Below are positions 1 through 8,462 of a stretch of 64,000 nucleotides of DNA, one piece after another. This DNA is from Paenibacillus arenilitoris (GTDB lineage: Bacteria; Bacillota; Bacilli; Paenibacillales; Paenibacillaceae): the NCBI RefSeq assembly GCF_014705655.1, contig NZ_JACXIY010000018.1, positions 1 to 64,000 on the forward strand. Direction: 5' to 3'. The notes beneath the pieces are model-generated. The model had not been told where the DNA came from. It ran no database searches and worked only from the letters and a program-made list of their open reading frames with translations. Each line of letters begins with the position of its first letter. The stretch's first letter is position 1. The translations under genes were made by a program, and so were the position numbers.

Positions 1-104
1 GAACGGTTGTATACCGATACCGTGAAGCCTCTGCTTTCAATATTAAGGGCCAAATTTTTGCCCATGACGGCTAGTCCGATAACGCCAATTTGCTGTTTCG
101 ACAT
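1..104 (-). CDS. gnd: 6-phosphogluconate dehydrogenase, N-terminal part (runs off the window)
   Basis: Only the first 34 codons are in the window. They read [20 protein letters not shown] and then [14 protein letters not shown], which is the start of 6-phosphogluconate dehydrogenase: a Rossmann beta-strand with the GLAVMG dinucleotide-binding loop, followed by the NR at the end of the second strand that helps select NADP. The enzyme oxidatively decarboxylates 6-phosphogluconate to ribulose 5-phosphate in the pentose phosphate pathway. Gnd and GntZ paralogues share this N-terminus, so the exact paralogue is not settled. The gene points out of the window; the start ATG is at 104. Confidence 0.85.
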   Translation of the reverse strand, partial: MSKQQIGVIGLAVMGKNLALNIESRGFTVSVYNR

Positions 105-136
105 CTGGTTCTTCCATCCTTCATCTTTATTTTTTG

Positions 137-171
137 GATCGCAATAGTTTTATTTTACTCTTTTTGCGATC
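137..171. promoter_or_regulatory. Inverted repeat upstream of gnd
   Basis: Perfect 8-bp arms (GATCGCAA and TTGCGATC) flank a 19-base A/T-rich spacer, 33 bases upstream of the gnd start codon. The spacer contains a possible minus-strand -10 (TAAAAT). The layout suits an operator over a promoter, but no regulator is identified and the arms are short. Confidence 0.3.
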
Positions 172-222
172 AGAAGGAAACTGTTTGCATGGAAAAATGT
201 CGCTTTCTGAAACGGACAACAT

Positions 223-267
223 AAAAACGACCAAATCCTGCAGCCTGGCGCGCAGCATCCGGTCGTC
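223..267 (-). terminator. Rho-independent terminator after the 198-aa gene
   Basis: On the minus strand ACGACC pairs with GGTCGT around an imperfectly paired inner stem, followed by TTTTTATG. It lies about 35 bases after the stop of the gene at 300-896. Confidence 0.55.
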
Positions 268-299
268 TCATGTTTTCGTATAGGGGCCGACATCCATCA

Positions 300-896
300 T
301 CAAAGTTCCAGCTGCAGCATTTCCGAGCGAAGCGCAGCCAGCTTCTCCTTCGAAGCCGCGACCGCTTCCTCGTCATGATCGCGCAAGGCGTCGGACAAGA
401 CGGAGAGCTCGTAATCCAGCTCGTAGCGGAGCACGACCGCGCGCTCCTCCGCGCGCTTGGATTGAAACGCTTTAATCATTTCCTCTATCGTAACGAGCGG
501 CTTCTTCTGATAGATGATCCGATGTTCCATGCCCGACACCTCCACGAGTCTTATAATCTCGCCGAACATAATGCTCTCGATGACGATCTGACGATCCTTG
601 ATGCGCTTGACTACCGCATGTCCACGTGTGTCATTGATCAGTTTCTCAATCAGCTCCGACAGCTTCTCGTCTTTAATAATATAGTCCCCGACAATTTTGT
701 ACCGGCTCTTCATGCGTTGGAACTGCAGCTTGACGAGCTTGCGGCCAGTCCGGATGGATACGAGAAACTGACCTTCCGTCTCGCTCCAGTACAAGGAGTA
801 CCCTTCCTGAATAAGATCTCGGATGAGATTTTGGATTTGCCGGCGGTCAAATCGCAGCTCCAAATTGCAATATTCGACTTCATAGCTCTTGTTCAC
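300..896 (-). CDS. Conserved protein of unknown function, 198 aa
   Basis: Soluble, charged protein with no signal peptide or membrane segment. I chose the GTG start at 896 because AGGAGGG lies 6 bases upstream; the longer reading frame to 986 has no ribosome binding site. The N-terminal half (residues about 5-75) is rich in aromatic and basic residues, including DRRQIQNLIRDLIQEGYSLY and YWSETEGQF; the C-terminal third is a helical, Glu/Ala/Arg-rich segment that could form a coiled coil. I recall similar proteins in Paenibacillus carrying the misleading name 'non-ribosomal peptide synthetase module'; nothing here resembles an adenylation, carrier or condensation domain. It stands alone, followed by a terminator. 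Function unknown. Confidence 0.7.
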   Translation of the reverse strand: MNKSYEVEYCNLELRFDRRQIQNLIRDLIQEGYSLYWSETEGQFLVSIRTGRKLVKLQFQRMKSRYKIVGDYIIKDEKLSELIEKLINDTRGHAVVKRIKDRQIVIESIMFGEIIRLVEVSGMEHRIIYQKKPLVTIEEMIKAFQSKRAEERAVVLRYELDYELSVLSDALRDHDEEAVAASKEKLAALRSEMLQLEL

Positions 897-1029
897 GGCA
901 ATCCCTCCTGACTCCAGTATAGTTGACGAAATGTTCTGATAATTTGTTCTTACTAATATCTTATACTCCATCTTATGTTCTGGCAACTTGGATTATTGAC
1001 TAATTTTACGCTTGCGAGCGACTTAACTT

Positions 1030-1072
1030 AAAAAAGGGCTCGACTGCCGCCTATTGGCGGCGGCCAAGCCCC
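1030..1072 (-). terminator. Terminator downstream of proS
   Basis: Minus-strand GGGCTTGGCCGCCGCC pairs with GGCGGCAGTCGAGCCC around a four-base AATA loop and is followed by six T residues. It lies about 35 bases past the proS stop. A second, smaller hairpin (AGGCCCCGCTAGGGCCT) sits between stop and terminator. Confidence 0.85.
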
Positions 1073-1107
1073 AAGCTGTTCCAACAGGCCCTAGCGGGGC
1101 CTATTTT

Positions 1108-2817
1108 TTATTTTGCCCCCGCGATCGCGAGCGCTTCTTCCAGGCTGAGCGTCTCCGCGTCCGCCTCGCTTCTACGCTTCAGCTCGACCAGCCCTTCGGC
1201 CGCGCGCTTGCCGACCACGATCCGAATCGGGATGCCGATCAGGTCCGCGTCCTTGAATTTGACGCCCGGCCGCTCGTCCCGATCGTCCAGCAGCGTCTCA
1301 ATTCCCGCTTCCGCAAGCCGGGCCGCGATATGCTCGGCCATGTCCGTCTGCACCCGGTCCTTGGCCGAGACGGGTATGACGTGCACCGCGAACGGGGCGA
1401 TCGACTCCGGCCATACGATGCCGCTGCCATCATGGTGCTGCTCGAGCACGGCGGACAGCAGCCGCGATACGCCGATGCCGTAGCAGCCCATAATGAACGG
1501 GCGCTCTTCGCCTGCTGCATTCACAAACTTGGCGTTCAGCGCTTCGCTGTATTTGGTGCCGAGCTTGAAGACGTGGCCGACCTCGATGCCGCGATGGAAG
1601 CGAAGCCTGCCGCGCTCGCAGCGCGGGCAAGCGTCTCCCGCCGCCGCGTTGCGGAAATCGCCCGCCTGCGCACCGGCCAGATGGACGGCCGGAATAATGC
1701 CTTTTATATGGTAATCCTTCTCGTTTGCTCCCGCGATGCCCTCTTCCATCTCCATGGCCGCATAATCGGCCAGAACCGGAATGCCAAGTCCGATCGGGCC
1801 GGCAAAGCCGACGGGCGCTCCCGTTACGCGCTCAGTCGTCTCCGGATCCGCCAGTTCGAGCGCAGCTGCGGCCAGCGCATTTTTCACCTTGATCTCGTTA
1901 ACCTCGTGATCGCCCCGGACGACGACCGCCACCGGGCGGCCGTCCGCCATGTAAATCAACGTTTTCATGAACGCCTCCGCCCCTTTTTGGAACAACGCGG
2001 CCAGCTCTTCGATCCTCCTCGCGTCCGGCGTATGGACTTTTGCCGGTACACCTGCCTGCGGGGTTATCCCTGCCGACCCTTCGGAAGAAGCCCGCTCATA
2101 TTCCGCCTTCTCCAAATTCGCCGCGTAATCGCAGCAGTCGCAGGCCGCGATCGTATCTTCTCCGATTTCGGCCAATGCCATGAACTCATGCGTACCGCCT
2201 TCGCCGCCGATCGAGCCGGGATCGGCTTCGACCGCCCGGTAGCGCAGGCCCGCGCGGGTAAAAATCCGGTTATACGCATCGTACATACCCATATAGCTGC
2301 GGTGCAGCCCTTCCCAGTCCTCGTCGAAGGAATAGGCGTCCTTCATCAGAAACTCCCTGCCCCGCAGCAAGCCGTAGCGGGGACGCTTCTCGTCGCGGAA
2401 CTTGGTCTGAATCTGATACAGCGTCATCGGCAGCTGCCGGTACGAGCCGACCTCGCCGCCGACGAGCATCGTAACGACCTCCTCGTGCGTCGGCCCAAGC
2501 GCAAACTCCCGGTCATGCCTGTCGCGCAGGCGGACGAGCTCCGGCCCATATACGTCGTAGCGGCCGGATTGCTTCCACAGCTCCGCAGGCTGCATCGCGG
2601 GCAGCAGCGTCTCCTGCGCGCCCGCTTCGTCCATTTCCTCGCGCACGATTTGTTCGAGCTTCCTCAGCACCCGCCGCCCGAGGGGCAAATACGTATATAC
2701 GCCGGCTGCAAGCTGCCGGATCAATCCCGCGCGCAGCATCAGCCGGTGGCTGGCCGCTTCCGCGTCCGAAGGCGCTTCCCTTAAGGTCGGCAGCAATAAC
2801 TGGCTTTGTCTCGTCAT
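1108..2817 (-). CDS. proS: Prolyl-tRNA synthetase
   Basis: Attaches proline to tRNA-Pro in the cytoplasm. The 569-residue protein has the layout of bacterial-type class II ProRS: N-terminal catalytic core with class II motifs (TYLPLGRRVLRKLEQIVREE; FRDEKRPRYGLLRGREF), an editing insertion in the middle (about 230-400), the late catalytic motif FIMGCYGIGVSRLLSA, and a C-terminal anticodon-binding domain ending in KRRSEADAETLSLEEAL. The ATG at 2817 was chosen over upstream starts because GGAGG precedes it and the family begins MxRQSxxL. A T-box leader directly upstream predicts induction by uncharged tRNA-Pro. The gene is monocistronic, closed by the terminator at 1030-1072. Length is normal for Bacillus-type ProRS. 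Confidence 0.97.
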   Translation of the reverse strand: MTRQSQLLLPTLREAPSDAEAASHRLMLRAGLIRQLAAGVYTYLPLGRRVLRKLEQIVREEMDEAGAQETLLPAMQPAELWKQSGRYDVYGPELVRLRDRHDREFALGPTHEEVVTMLVGGEVGSYRQLPMTLYQIQTKFRDEKRPRYGLLRGREFLMKDAYSFDEDWEGLHRSYMGMYDAYNRIFTRAGLRYRAVEADPGSIGGEGGTHEFMALAEIGEDTIAACDCCDYAANLEKAEYERASSEGSAGITPQAGVPAKVHTPDARRIEELAALFQKGAEAFMKTLIYMADGRPVAVVVRGDHEVNEIKVKNALAAAALELADPETTERVTGAPVGFAGPIGLGIPVLADYAAMEMEEGIAGANEKDYHIKGIIPAVHLAGAQAGDFRNAAAGDACPRCERGRLRFHRGIEVGHVFKLGTKYSEALNAKFVNAAGEERPFIMGCYGIGVSRLLSAVLEQHHDGSGIVWPESIAPFAVHVIPVSAKDRVQTDMAEHIAARLAEAGIETLLDDRDERPGVKFKDADLIGIPIRIVVGKRAAEGLVELKRRSEADAETLSLEEALAIAGAK

Positions 2818-2848
2818 TTTACTTGTCCTCCGTTCGTTCGGATAATAA

Positions 2849-3110
2849 AAAAAAGAACGCATTCGCAAGGGACGAATGCGTTCGTGGTACCACCCTCATT
2901 TAGCCGGCCGCGCCAAAGCGCAGCCCTGCTCTCCAAGATTAACGGAACGATATTCCGGCAGCGCGCATCCAAAGACCGCGCTGCAGCTCGCAAGGTGGGG
3001 ATCATTCAATCGTTCATGGAAGCCTCGCAGCCTGAGGGCCTCCTCTCTGTCATGAACGGGCGCTGAATGTCATAGCCTCGGTCGGCGCTGTTGCTATATG
3101 TGAATTCATT
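2849..3110 (-). promoter_or_regulatory. T-box leader of proS
   Basis: Upstream of proS the minus strand carries the T-box core GGTGGTACCACG (2883-2894), which pairs with the tRNA acceptor end in the antiterminator. A strong terminator follows (GAACGCATTCG / CGAATGCGTTC, then eight T's, 2849-2884). About 200 bases of structured leader precede it, including an AGAGAGGAGG segment and a GTTCATG/CATGAAC helix that would belong to Stem I. By family knowledge it senses uncharged tRNA-Pro; I could not assign the proline specifier codon with certainty. A possible promoter (TTGACT, then a TA-rich -10) lies at about 3120-3147. Confidence 0.88.
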
Positions 3111-3156
3111 TTTGACAAATTTACAATAGTTCGCCCGCGAAAGTCAAGACCCATTA

Positions 3157-4308
3157 TCACGTGCGGTTCGGCCTAAGCACCGCCGCGCCGAACGCCAGCA
3201 GCACCGCCGCGAACAGAACCAGGATGGCAAGATGAAGGCCGATCTCCCCGATCCCCTGTCCTCCGCCAAGCCGATCGATCGCTTGCAGCGCCCATTTCTG
3301 CGGCATGAAGTTCGCGAGCTTTTGGATAAAATCAGGCAGCATCGACAAGGGGAAGAAGCAGCCGCTGATCATGCAGGTCGGTAGAATGATCAGCGTATTG
3401 AGCTGCTGAAGCTGCGTTCGGTTGCGGACAAGCCCCGCTGCGGCGGAGACGAGGCCGAGCGCCGCAAGCAGGAAGCATTCCAGGACGAGCAGCATCGAAC
3501 CGAACGGAATGCCCGGCGCATAACCGAATGCGAAATAGGTTAGTCCGAGCACGATCGTCAGCTGAAGCGAACCGATGATCAAGCTGCCCGCGAAATTGCC
3601 GACGGCGATGTCGATCGCCCGCAGAGGGGCGGTGAACATTCGGGCCATGGTCCGCTTCTCGCGGTCCTCCAGGACGAAGCCGATCGTCTGGCCGAGCAGC
3701 AGCATGACGAACATCAGCATAAGTCCGATCACCATCGGTTCGGACAAGACGCGGCCAAGCTTCATGCTGACGTTGTCCGCCGTGACCGCCGGCGATTGCT
3801 GCGCCTTCACGAACTCGGCCAGCATGCCGGCATCCGCCGTACCGCCTCCGCCCGCGCCGCGTACGATGCTCGCGGACGCCGCAAGCCGACTCGTCTCCGC
3901 TTCGAGCAGCATGGCAAGCGAAGCGTTCCACAGCTGCTCGTCCAGCCGGTACAGAATCGCCTTCGTATCCCCGCCGCCTGCGATTTGTTGCGTAAAGTCC
4001 GTAGGTACGTAGATCGCGGCGTCCGCCCCCCCTTCCTCGACCGCGTCTTTGACCGCTTGCTCGTCCCAATCCGTTTCCCGTCTTACGTCGTACAAGCTTT
4101 CGTTTTCCACGGCTGCGGCCAGATAAGCGCCCAACGGACCCGCGTCGGCATTATTTACGACGATGACGGGTTTGCCGCCCTGCAGTCCCGCGAACAAACC
4201 GGCCATGACGGACAGGATGGCCGCCGGAAGCAATACGTTCATCAGCAGCCCGCGGCGGGTGCCCATCGTCCTTCTTATTAAATGAGCTGCGATATGCAAG
4301 CTAGGCAT
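3157..4308 (-). CDS. ABC-2 type transporter permease, LnrN-like
   Basis: Membrane subunit of a drug-efflux ABC transporter, 383 aa. It has one N-terminal membrane helix (about 20-42), a large extracytoplasmic domain (about 45-190, beginning KPVIVVNNADAGPLGAYLA), and five or six C-terminal helices containing the ABC-2 signature region (GFVLEDREKRTMARMFTAPL). Length and layout match the second permease of LnrLMN (linearmycin exporter of B. subtilis). It overlaps the preceding permease gene by 8 bases, so translation is probably coupled. The ATPase, two ABC-2 permeases and a divergent LnrJK-like two-component system together support export of a membrane-active antibiotic or lipid-like compound; the true substrate is unknown. 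Confidence 0.85.
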   Translation of the reverse strand: MPSLHIAAHLIRRTMGTRRGLLMNVLLPAAILSVMAGLFAGLQGGKPVIVVNNADAGPLGAYLAAAVENESLYDVRRETDWDEQAVKDAVEEGGADAAIYVPTDFTQQIAGGGDTKAILYRLDEQLWNASLAMLLEAETSRLAASASIVRGAGGGGTADAGMLAEFVKAQQSPAVTADNVSMKLGRVLSEPMVIGLMLMFVMLLLGQTIGFVLEDREKRTMARMFTAPLRAIDIAVGNFAGSLIIGSLQLTIVLGLTYFAFGYAPGIPFGSMLLVLECFLLAALGLVSAAAGLVRNRTQLQQLNTLIILPTCMISGCFFPLSMLPDFIQKLANFMPQKWALQAIDRLGGGQGIGEIGLHLAILVLFAAVLLAFGAAVLRPNRT

Positions 4309-5464
4309 GCCGCATCACCACCTTCGGCAATCGGAATATCGCGATGAGGGACAGGACGGCCGCGATGGCGGCCAGCACGCCGATCGCATTCCAGGCGGCC
4401 GCGGCGTCCGAGCCGCTCATGATCGCGCGCAGACTGATATTCGCCCAGTGATTGATCGTCAGCTTGCTTGCGATTCCGACCATATTTTGAATGCCGGCCA
4501 TCATCCCTCCGCTCAGGAACGTCATCGTCGTCACAAGAATCGTAAACAACGTTTGCGTCGATTTGCTCGTGCCGGCTACGGACGCGACAATGATCGCCAG
4601 CCCCGTACCGGCCGCAGTCGTCAACAGGCATACCGCAGCGATCGCCAAATAATGGCCGCTCCACTCCACGTCGTACACGTATTTGGTAAAAACAATAACG
4701 ACGAGCGATTGCAAACACGCCAGCATAACGGCACCCGTTACGACGCCGAATACGGCGGCGCGGAACGAGGAAGGCATTGCGTAGAGCCGGCGCAGCGTCC
4801 CGTCTTCCTTCTGACCCAGCAGCGCGAGCGCCGCCGACATGCCGCTGAACAGCAAAAACATGATCAAATAAGCCGCCGCGTAATATTGCATGGCGGACGT
4901 CTCCCCGAACAGGCGGTCTTCCGTGTTGCCGAGGTTGCCAATCGCTACTAGCGATTGCCGCCGGGCGTCCGCATTCCCGATTCTCACGGGCGCGTCCGTC
5001 CCTAACGTCGCCATCGCCGCGAACTTCAGGTTAAGCTCCGCCATATAGCGGCCTATAACGGCATCCGCCGCGACGTTCTTCTCCGCATAACGGCCGGAGA
5101 AGGTTTTCCATACCGCCTTCTCTCCGGCCAATACTTTCTGGGAGAAATCGGCGGGCACATAGACGCCGTAATCGGCGATGCCCTCCGTCACGTAATCTTC
5201 GACCTCTTGCCCGGAATCGGTCTTCAGCACGAACACGAAAGGCTTGATCGCTTCCCCGTTCCAAAATTCGCCGATGCTCCCGCTAAGCTCCCCTTGATCG
5301 GCTACGTACAACGCCACTTTCGCCGGCTTGAGGTCGGTATCGAACGCGCTTCCGAGCAGCAGGATCAGCAGCAGCGGTAGTCCGATCAAGATGACGAGAA
5401 CGGACTTCATTCGGCCGTACTTCACCAGCTCGTAATAAGCCGTCGTCAGCCATACCCGTATCAT
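4301..5464 (-). CDS. ABC-2 type transporter permease, LnrM-like
   Basis: The other permease, 387 aa, with the same architecture as its neighbour: one N-terminal helix (about 22-40, VLVILIGLPLLLILLLGSAF), an extracytoplasmic domain (about 45-195), then a C-terminal membrane bundle with ALALLGQKEDGTLRRLYAMP, the conserved cytoplasmic loop of ABC-2 exporters. The ATG at 5464 has GGAGGGATGCATTT in front. It starts 13 bases after the ATPase gene stops and ends inside the next permease gene, so the three genes form one operon. The two permeases are paralogues and presumably make a heterodimer, as in LnrMN; substrate not shown by sequence. Confidence 0.85.
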   Translation of the reverse strand: MIRVWLTTAYYELVKYGRMKSVLVILIGLPLLLILLLGSAFDTDLKPAKVALYVADQGELSGSIGEFWNGEAIKPFVFVLKTDSGQEVEDYVTEGIADYGVYVPADFSQKVLAGEKAVWKTFSGRYAEKNVAADAVIGRYMAELNLKFAAMATLGTDAPVRIGNADARRQSLVAIGNLGNTEDRLFGETSAMQYYAAAYLIMFLLFSGMSAALALLGQKEDGTLRRLYAMPSSFRAAVFGVVTGAVMLACLQSLVVIVFTKYVYDVEWSGHYLAIAAVCLLTTAAGTGLAIIVASVAGTSKSTQTLFTILVTTMTFLSGGMMAGIQNMVGIASKLTINHWANISLRAIMSGSDAAAAWNAIGVLAAIAAVLSLIAIFRLPKVVMRHA

Positions 5465-5477
5465 AAATGCATCCCTC

Positions 5478-6422
5478 CTATTCGTCCCTAAGCGTGCGCC
5501 CGGTCATTTGCAGAAAGAGCGACTCGAGGTTCGGCTCGATCCGAGTCAGCTGGCGCAGCGCAATGCCGTGCTTTTGGATAATGAACAACAGATCCTGCAA
5601 AATCGACGGCGAATCCTTCACGGTAACGATGAGCGTCCTCCCGTCATCGCTCTCTTCTACGCGCTTGACGCCGGGATGGCCCTCCATTTCCGCCAGCGCC
5701 GGCTCGTCACGCCGATCGATTTCGAATACGAGCCTCTCCGCTTGGCCGGCTTGTCGCTTCAATTCCTCTTTCGTGCCGACCGCGATCAGCTTCCCTTGGT
5801 CGAGAATGCCGATTCTCGAGCAAATCGCGTCTACCTCCTCCATGTAATGGCTCGTATAAATGACAGTGGAGCCCAACCTGTTCAGCTCTCTTACCGATTC
5901 CAGAATATGATTGCGTGACTGCGGATCGATGCCTACCGTCGGTTCGTCCATAATGATGAGCTTCGGCCGGTGCATAATGGCGCAGGCGATGTTGAGCCGG
6001 CGCTTCATGCCTCCGGAATAGGTGGACGGCTTATCCTTCGCCCGATCCAGCAAGCCGACGAACCGCAGCGCTTCGTCGACCCGCTCGCGCAGCAGCTTCC
6101 CGGGGAGTCCGTACAGCTTGGCGAAGAACGTTACGTTCTCCCTGGCCGTCAACGTCTCGTAGATCGCAAGCTCCTGAGGAACAAGGCCGATCCTCCGTTT
6201 CACTTCGAGCGGCTGCTTGCGGATCGAGCGGCCGTCGACGGCGATGTCTCCTCCGCTTAACTCGAGCAGCCCTGACAGCATGTTGATCGTCGTGCTCTTG
6301 CCCGCGCCGTTCGGGCCGAGCAGCCCGAAAATTTCTCCTTCTTCGATCTTAAAATTAAGGTAATTAACTATTAACGACGTATCGTATTTTTTGACTACGT
6401 CGCGAAACGTGATGAGACCCAT
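5478..6422 (-). CDS. ABC transporter ATP-binding protein, LnrL-like
   Basis: Nucleotide-binding subunit of the exporter, 314 aa. Walker [10 protein letters not shown] (near residue 40), signature YSGGMKRR, Walker [13 protein letters not shown] and switch His ([10 protein letters not shown]) are all intact. The C-terminal 90 residues (after about 220) are the extension typical of DrrA/NatA/LnrL-type drug exporters. I chose the ATG at 6422, which has GGGAGGG 6 bases upstream, over the longer frame. First gene of the operon; its promoter must lie in the 190-base divergent region, which also holds the palindrome at 6503-6521. Confidence 0.93.
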   Translation of the reverse strand: MGLITFRDVVKKYDTSLIVNYLNFKIEEGEIFGLLGPNGAGKSTTINMLSGLLELSGGDIAVDGRSIRKQPLEVKRRIGLVPQELAIYETLTARENVTFFAKLYGLPGKLLRERVDEALRFVGLLDRAKDKPSTYSGGMKRRLNIACAIMHRPKLIIMDEPTVGIDPQSRNHILESVRELNRLGSTVIYTSHYMEEVDAICSRIGILDQGKLIAVGTKEELKRQAGQAERLVFEIDRRDEPALAEMEGHPGVKRVEESDDGRTLIVTVKDSPSILQDLLFIIQKHGIALRQLTRIEPNLESLFLQMTGRTLRDE

Positions 6423-6502
6423 ATGCCGCCCTCCCCTCCCCTTCAATTCGTATTCATTAACTTCATTTTAACCAACCCTTAGCGGTCCCGCAGGTCTACA
6501 AA

Positions 6503-6521
6503 GTCACCTTTCGAAGGTGAC
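6503..6521. promoter_or_regulatory. Palindrome between the two-component and ABC operons, probable operator
   Basis: GTCACCTT and AAGGTGAC are perfect 8-bp arms around TCG. The site sits in the divergent promoter region, about 80 bases before the ATPase start and about 55 bases before the kinase -10. NarL/LuxR-type response regulators bind such palindromes, so it is the best candidate site for the regulator encoded at 7788-8423. That assignment is inferred from position. Confidence 0.55.
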
Positions 6522-6572
6522 GAAAGTCATATCGCTCGCGAAGGCGAGGCGCTCGTCGGTCTTGCCGCCGTA

Positions 6573-6581
6573 TGCTATAAT
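6573..6581 (+). promoter_or_regulatory. Extended -10 promoter of the kinase/regulator operon
   Basis: TGCTATAAT is a perfect -10 hexamer (TATAAT, 6576-6581) with a TGn extension. No good -35 is visible, as is common for extended -10 promoters. Transcription would start near 6588, about 24 bases before the ATG at 6612. Confidence 0.6.
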
Positions 6582-6611
6582 GAAGCAAATTCATCGTTGG
6601 AGCTAACCGAT

Positions 6612-7757
6612 ATGAATATGCTGCTGTACCGGATTCGGATCGGCCTGGCGGCGGTGCCCGCTCTCGTCAGCATCGCGGGCGTCGAGGCAGGAGCCTACGG
6701 TCCTTATGTCGCCTATGCGCTGCTTGCCTTGCTTCTCGCGAAGGCAGCCACCTTCATGCCGAAGTATGCATCCTTGCTGCTGTTCGTCGAGCTGATCGGC
6801 TTTGCCTGGTTCGCCTATGCTTACGGCGGCATCTTGTACCTGCTCCTCTTCTCGACGCTCGTCGCGATATTCCGGACCGGACCGGATAAGCTGCCCGCGG
6901 TCGGCTGGACGGCGCTCGGACTTGTCCTGCTCGCGGCCTGCCTTTACGGGAGCGCGGACAACGGGACGATGCTGGCCGTCGCCGTGCTGTGGATCGCGAC
7001 CGCGGCAATCTTGCATGCGGCCAACGATTTCGAGGACAAGCGCCACCGGTTCGAGGATTTGTACGAGGCGCTGGCGGCAAGCCATGAGGAGCTTGACGCC
7101 GCGAGGCGCCGGATGCTTGATTACGCGTCCCAAATCGAGCGCTACGCGCAGTCGGAGGAACGCAGCCGGATCGCGAAGGACATTCACGACGACCTCGGGC
7201 ACCGGCTGATTCGCGTTAAAATGATGTCCGAAGCGGCGCTTCATCTGTTCGATGCCGATACGGCCAGGGCGAAGGGGATGGTCGAGCAGATGCGCGATCA
7301 GCTGCAGGACAGCATGGAGCGAATGCGACGCACGGTGCGAAGGCTTGCCGCTGTGGACGAGCGGGACGCAAGGCGTTACGCGCTTGACCGGCTCGTGCAG
7401 GAATCCGCGGACGCGCTTGGCATCGAGATCCGCTTCGAGGTGAGCGGCAGCCCTCATCCGTTGTATCCGAGCTTGGAGCTTATCCTGTTCAATAATGCCC
7501 GTGAAGCCATTACGAACGCCGTGCGCCACGGCCAAGCGACCGAGGTGGCCATCGAGCTCCGCTTTCGGGAAGACAGCGTCTCCTTGACGGTCGCCAATAA
7601 CGGCGCTCTGCCGGATGAGCCGATTGAACCGGGACTCGGGATGCGCGGAATGAAGGAACGAATCGCGTTAATCGGAGGAAGGCTCGAATGGCACCGCGGG
7701 GAACGATTCTCGGTCACGACGGTATTGCCGCTCCTGGGCGGTCGAACGCCGCCCTGA
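6612..7757 (+). CDS. Sensor histidine kinase, LnrJ/NarL-system type
   Basis: Membrane sensor kinase of 381 aa. The first 140 residues are about five hydrophobic helices with hardly any extracellular loop, so it probably senses a signal in the membrane. A linker helix (about 140-185) leads to the HisKA_3 H-box SRIAKDIHDDLGHRLIRVKM (phosphorylated His near residue 192) and a HATPase_c domain with NAREAITNAVRHGQ and GLGMRGMKERIALIGG. I chose the ATG at 6612 (GGAG 9 bases upstream) instead of the TTG at 6597, which lies too near the predicted transcription start. It forms an operon with the response regulator 30 bases downstream; both diverge from the LnrLMN-like exporter they probably control. 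Confidence 0.92.
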   Translation: MNMLLYRIRIGLAAVPALVSIAGVEAGAYGPYVAYALLALLLAKAATFMPKYASLLLFVELIGFAWFAYAYGGILYLLLFSTLVAIFRTGPDKLPAVGWTALGLVLLAACLYGSADNGTMLAVAVLWIATAAILHAANDFEDKRHRFEDLYEALAASHEELDAARRRMLDYASQIERYAQSEERSRIAKDIHDDLGHRLIRVKMMSEAALHLFDADTARAKGMVEQMRDQLQDSMERMRRTVRRLAAVDERDARRYALDRLVQESADALGIEIRFEVSGSPHPLYPSLELILFNNAREAITNAVRHGQATEVAIELRFREDSVSLTVANNGALPDEPIEPGLGMRGMKERIALIGGRLEWHRGERFSVTTVLPLLGGRTPP

Positions 7758-7787
7758 CCGATAATAGGAAATGGAGATGCAGACCCA

Positions 7788-8423
7788 ATGATAAGAGTAC
7801 TGGTCGTCGACGACGACCCCTTTATCCGCGAAAGCATGAGGGTCATCCTCTCCCTTGATCCGGAACTGGAAGTAGTCGGCGTATGCGGCAACGGGAAGGA
7901 AGCGGCCGAATTCGCGCTCTTGCAGCAAGTCGACGTCGTCCTGATGGACATCCGGATGCCCGTCTGCGACGGCGTGGAAGGCGCGAAGCTGCTGCGGTCG
8001 CTCGATCGGCCGCCTGCCGTCCTCATCCTGACGACGTTCGACGACGACGAATATATCGCGCAGGCCATTCGCAACGGCGCGAACGGCTACCTGCTTAAGA
8101 ACGTCCCGCCGAGCCGCATTATTAGCGGCATCAAGACGGTGCATGAAGGCTCGGTCCTCATTCATCCGGACGTCGCGCGGAAGCTGGTGGGCATGCTCGA
8201 CGCGACGCGCGGCGGCGACCCGGGCAAGGCGCTCGCGATTCAAGGGCTCACCCAGACCGAATCCCAGATCGTCCGGCTGATCTCGGAAGGTCAGTCGAAT
8301 AAGGAAATCGCGGCTGCCTTGTTCTTGAGCGAAGGGACGGTCAAAAATTACATTTCGGATATTTTAAGCAAGCTCGAGCTTCGGGACCGCACCCAAATCG
8401 CGATCTATTATTTGAAATTATGA
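7788..8423 (+). CDS. Response regulator, NarL/LuxR family (LnrK-like)
   Basis: 211 aa. The receiver domain starts MIRVLVVDDDPFIRESMRVI, with the acidic pocket at D8-D10, the phosphoacceptor Asp near residue 54 (VVLMDIRMP), conserved Thr (LILTTFDDD) and Lys (GYLLKNVPP). The C-terminal LuxR-type helix-turn-helix is LTQTESQIVRLISEGQSNKE followed by IAAALFLSEGTVKNYISDIL. Partner of the kinase upstream; it should activate the divergent efflux operon when membrane-active compounds are sensed, by analogy with LnrJK-LnrLMN. Confidence 0.95.
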   Translation: MIRVLVVDDDPFIRESMRVILSLDPELEVVGVCGNGKEAAEFALLQQVDVVLMDIRMPVCDGVEGAKLLRSLDRPPAVLILTTFDDDEYIAQAIRNGANGYLLKNVPPSRIISGIKTVHEGSVLIHPDVARKLVGMLDATRGGDPGKALAIQGLTQTESQIVRLISEGQSNKEIAAALFLSEGTVKNYISDILSKLELRDRTQIAIYYLKL

Positions 8424-8462
8424 CAGACCGCAATGACCGATCAGGAGAGGAAGAAACCTACT

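Noticed and set aside
1054..2784. 576-codon open frame on the plus strand
   Set aside because: It is antisense to proS, whose class II synthetase motifs are unmistakable; high GC makes long antisense frames common here.
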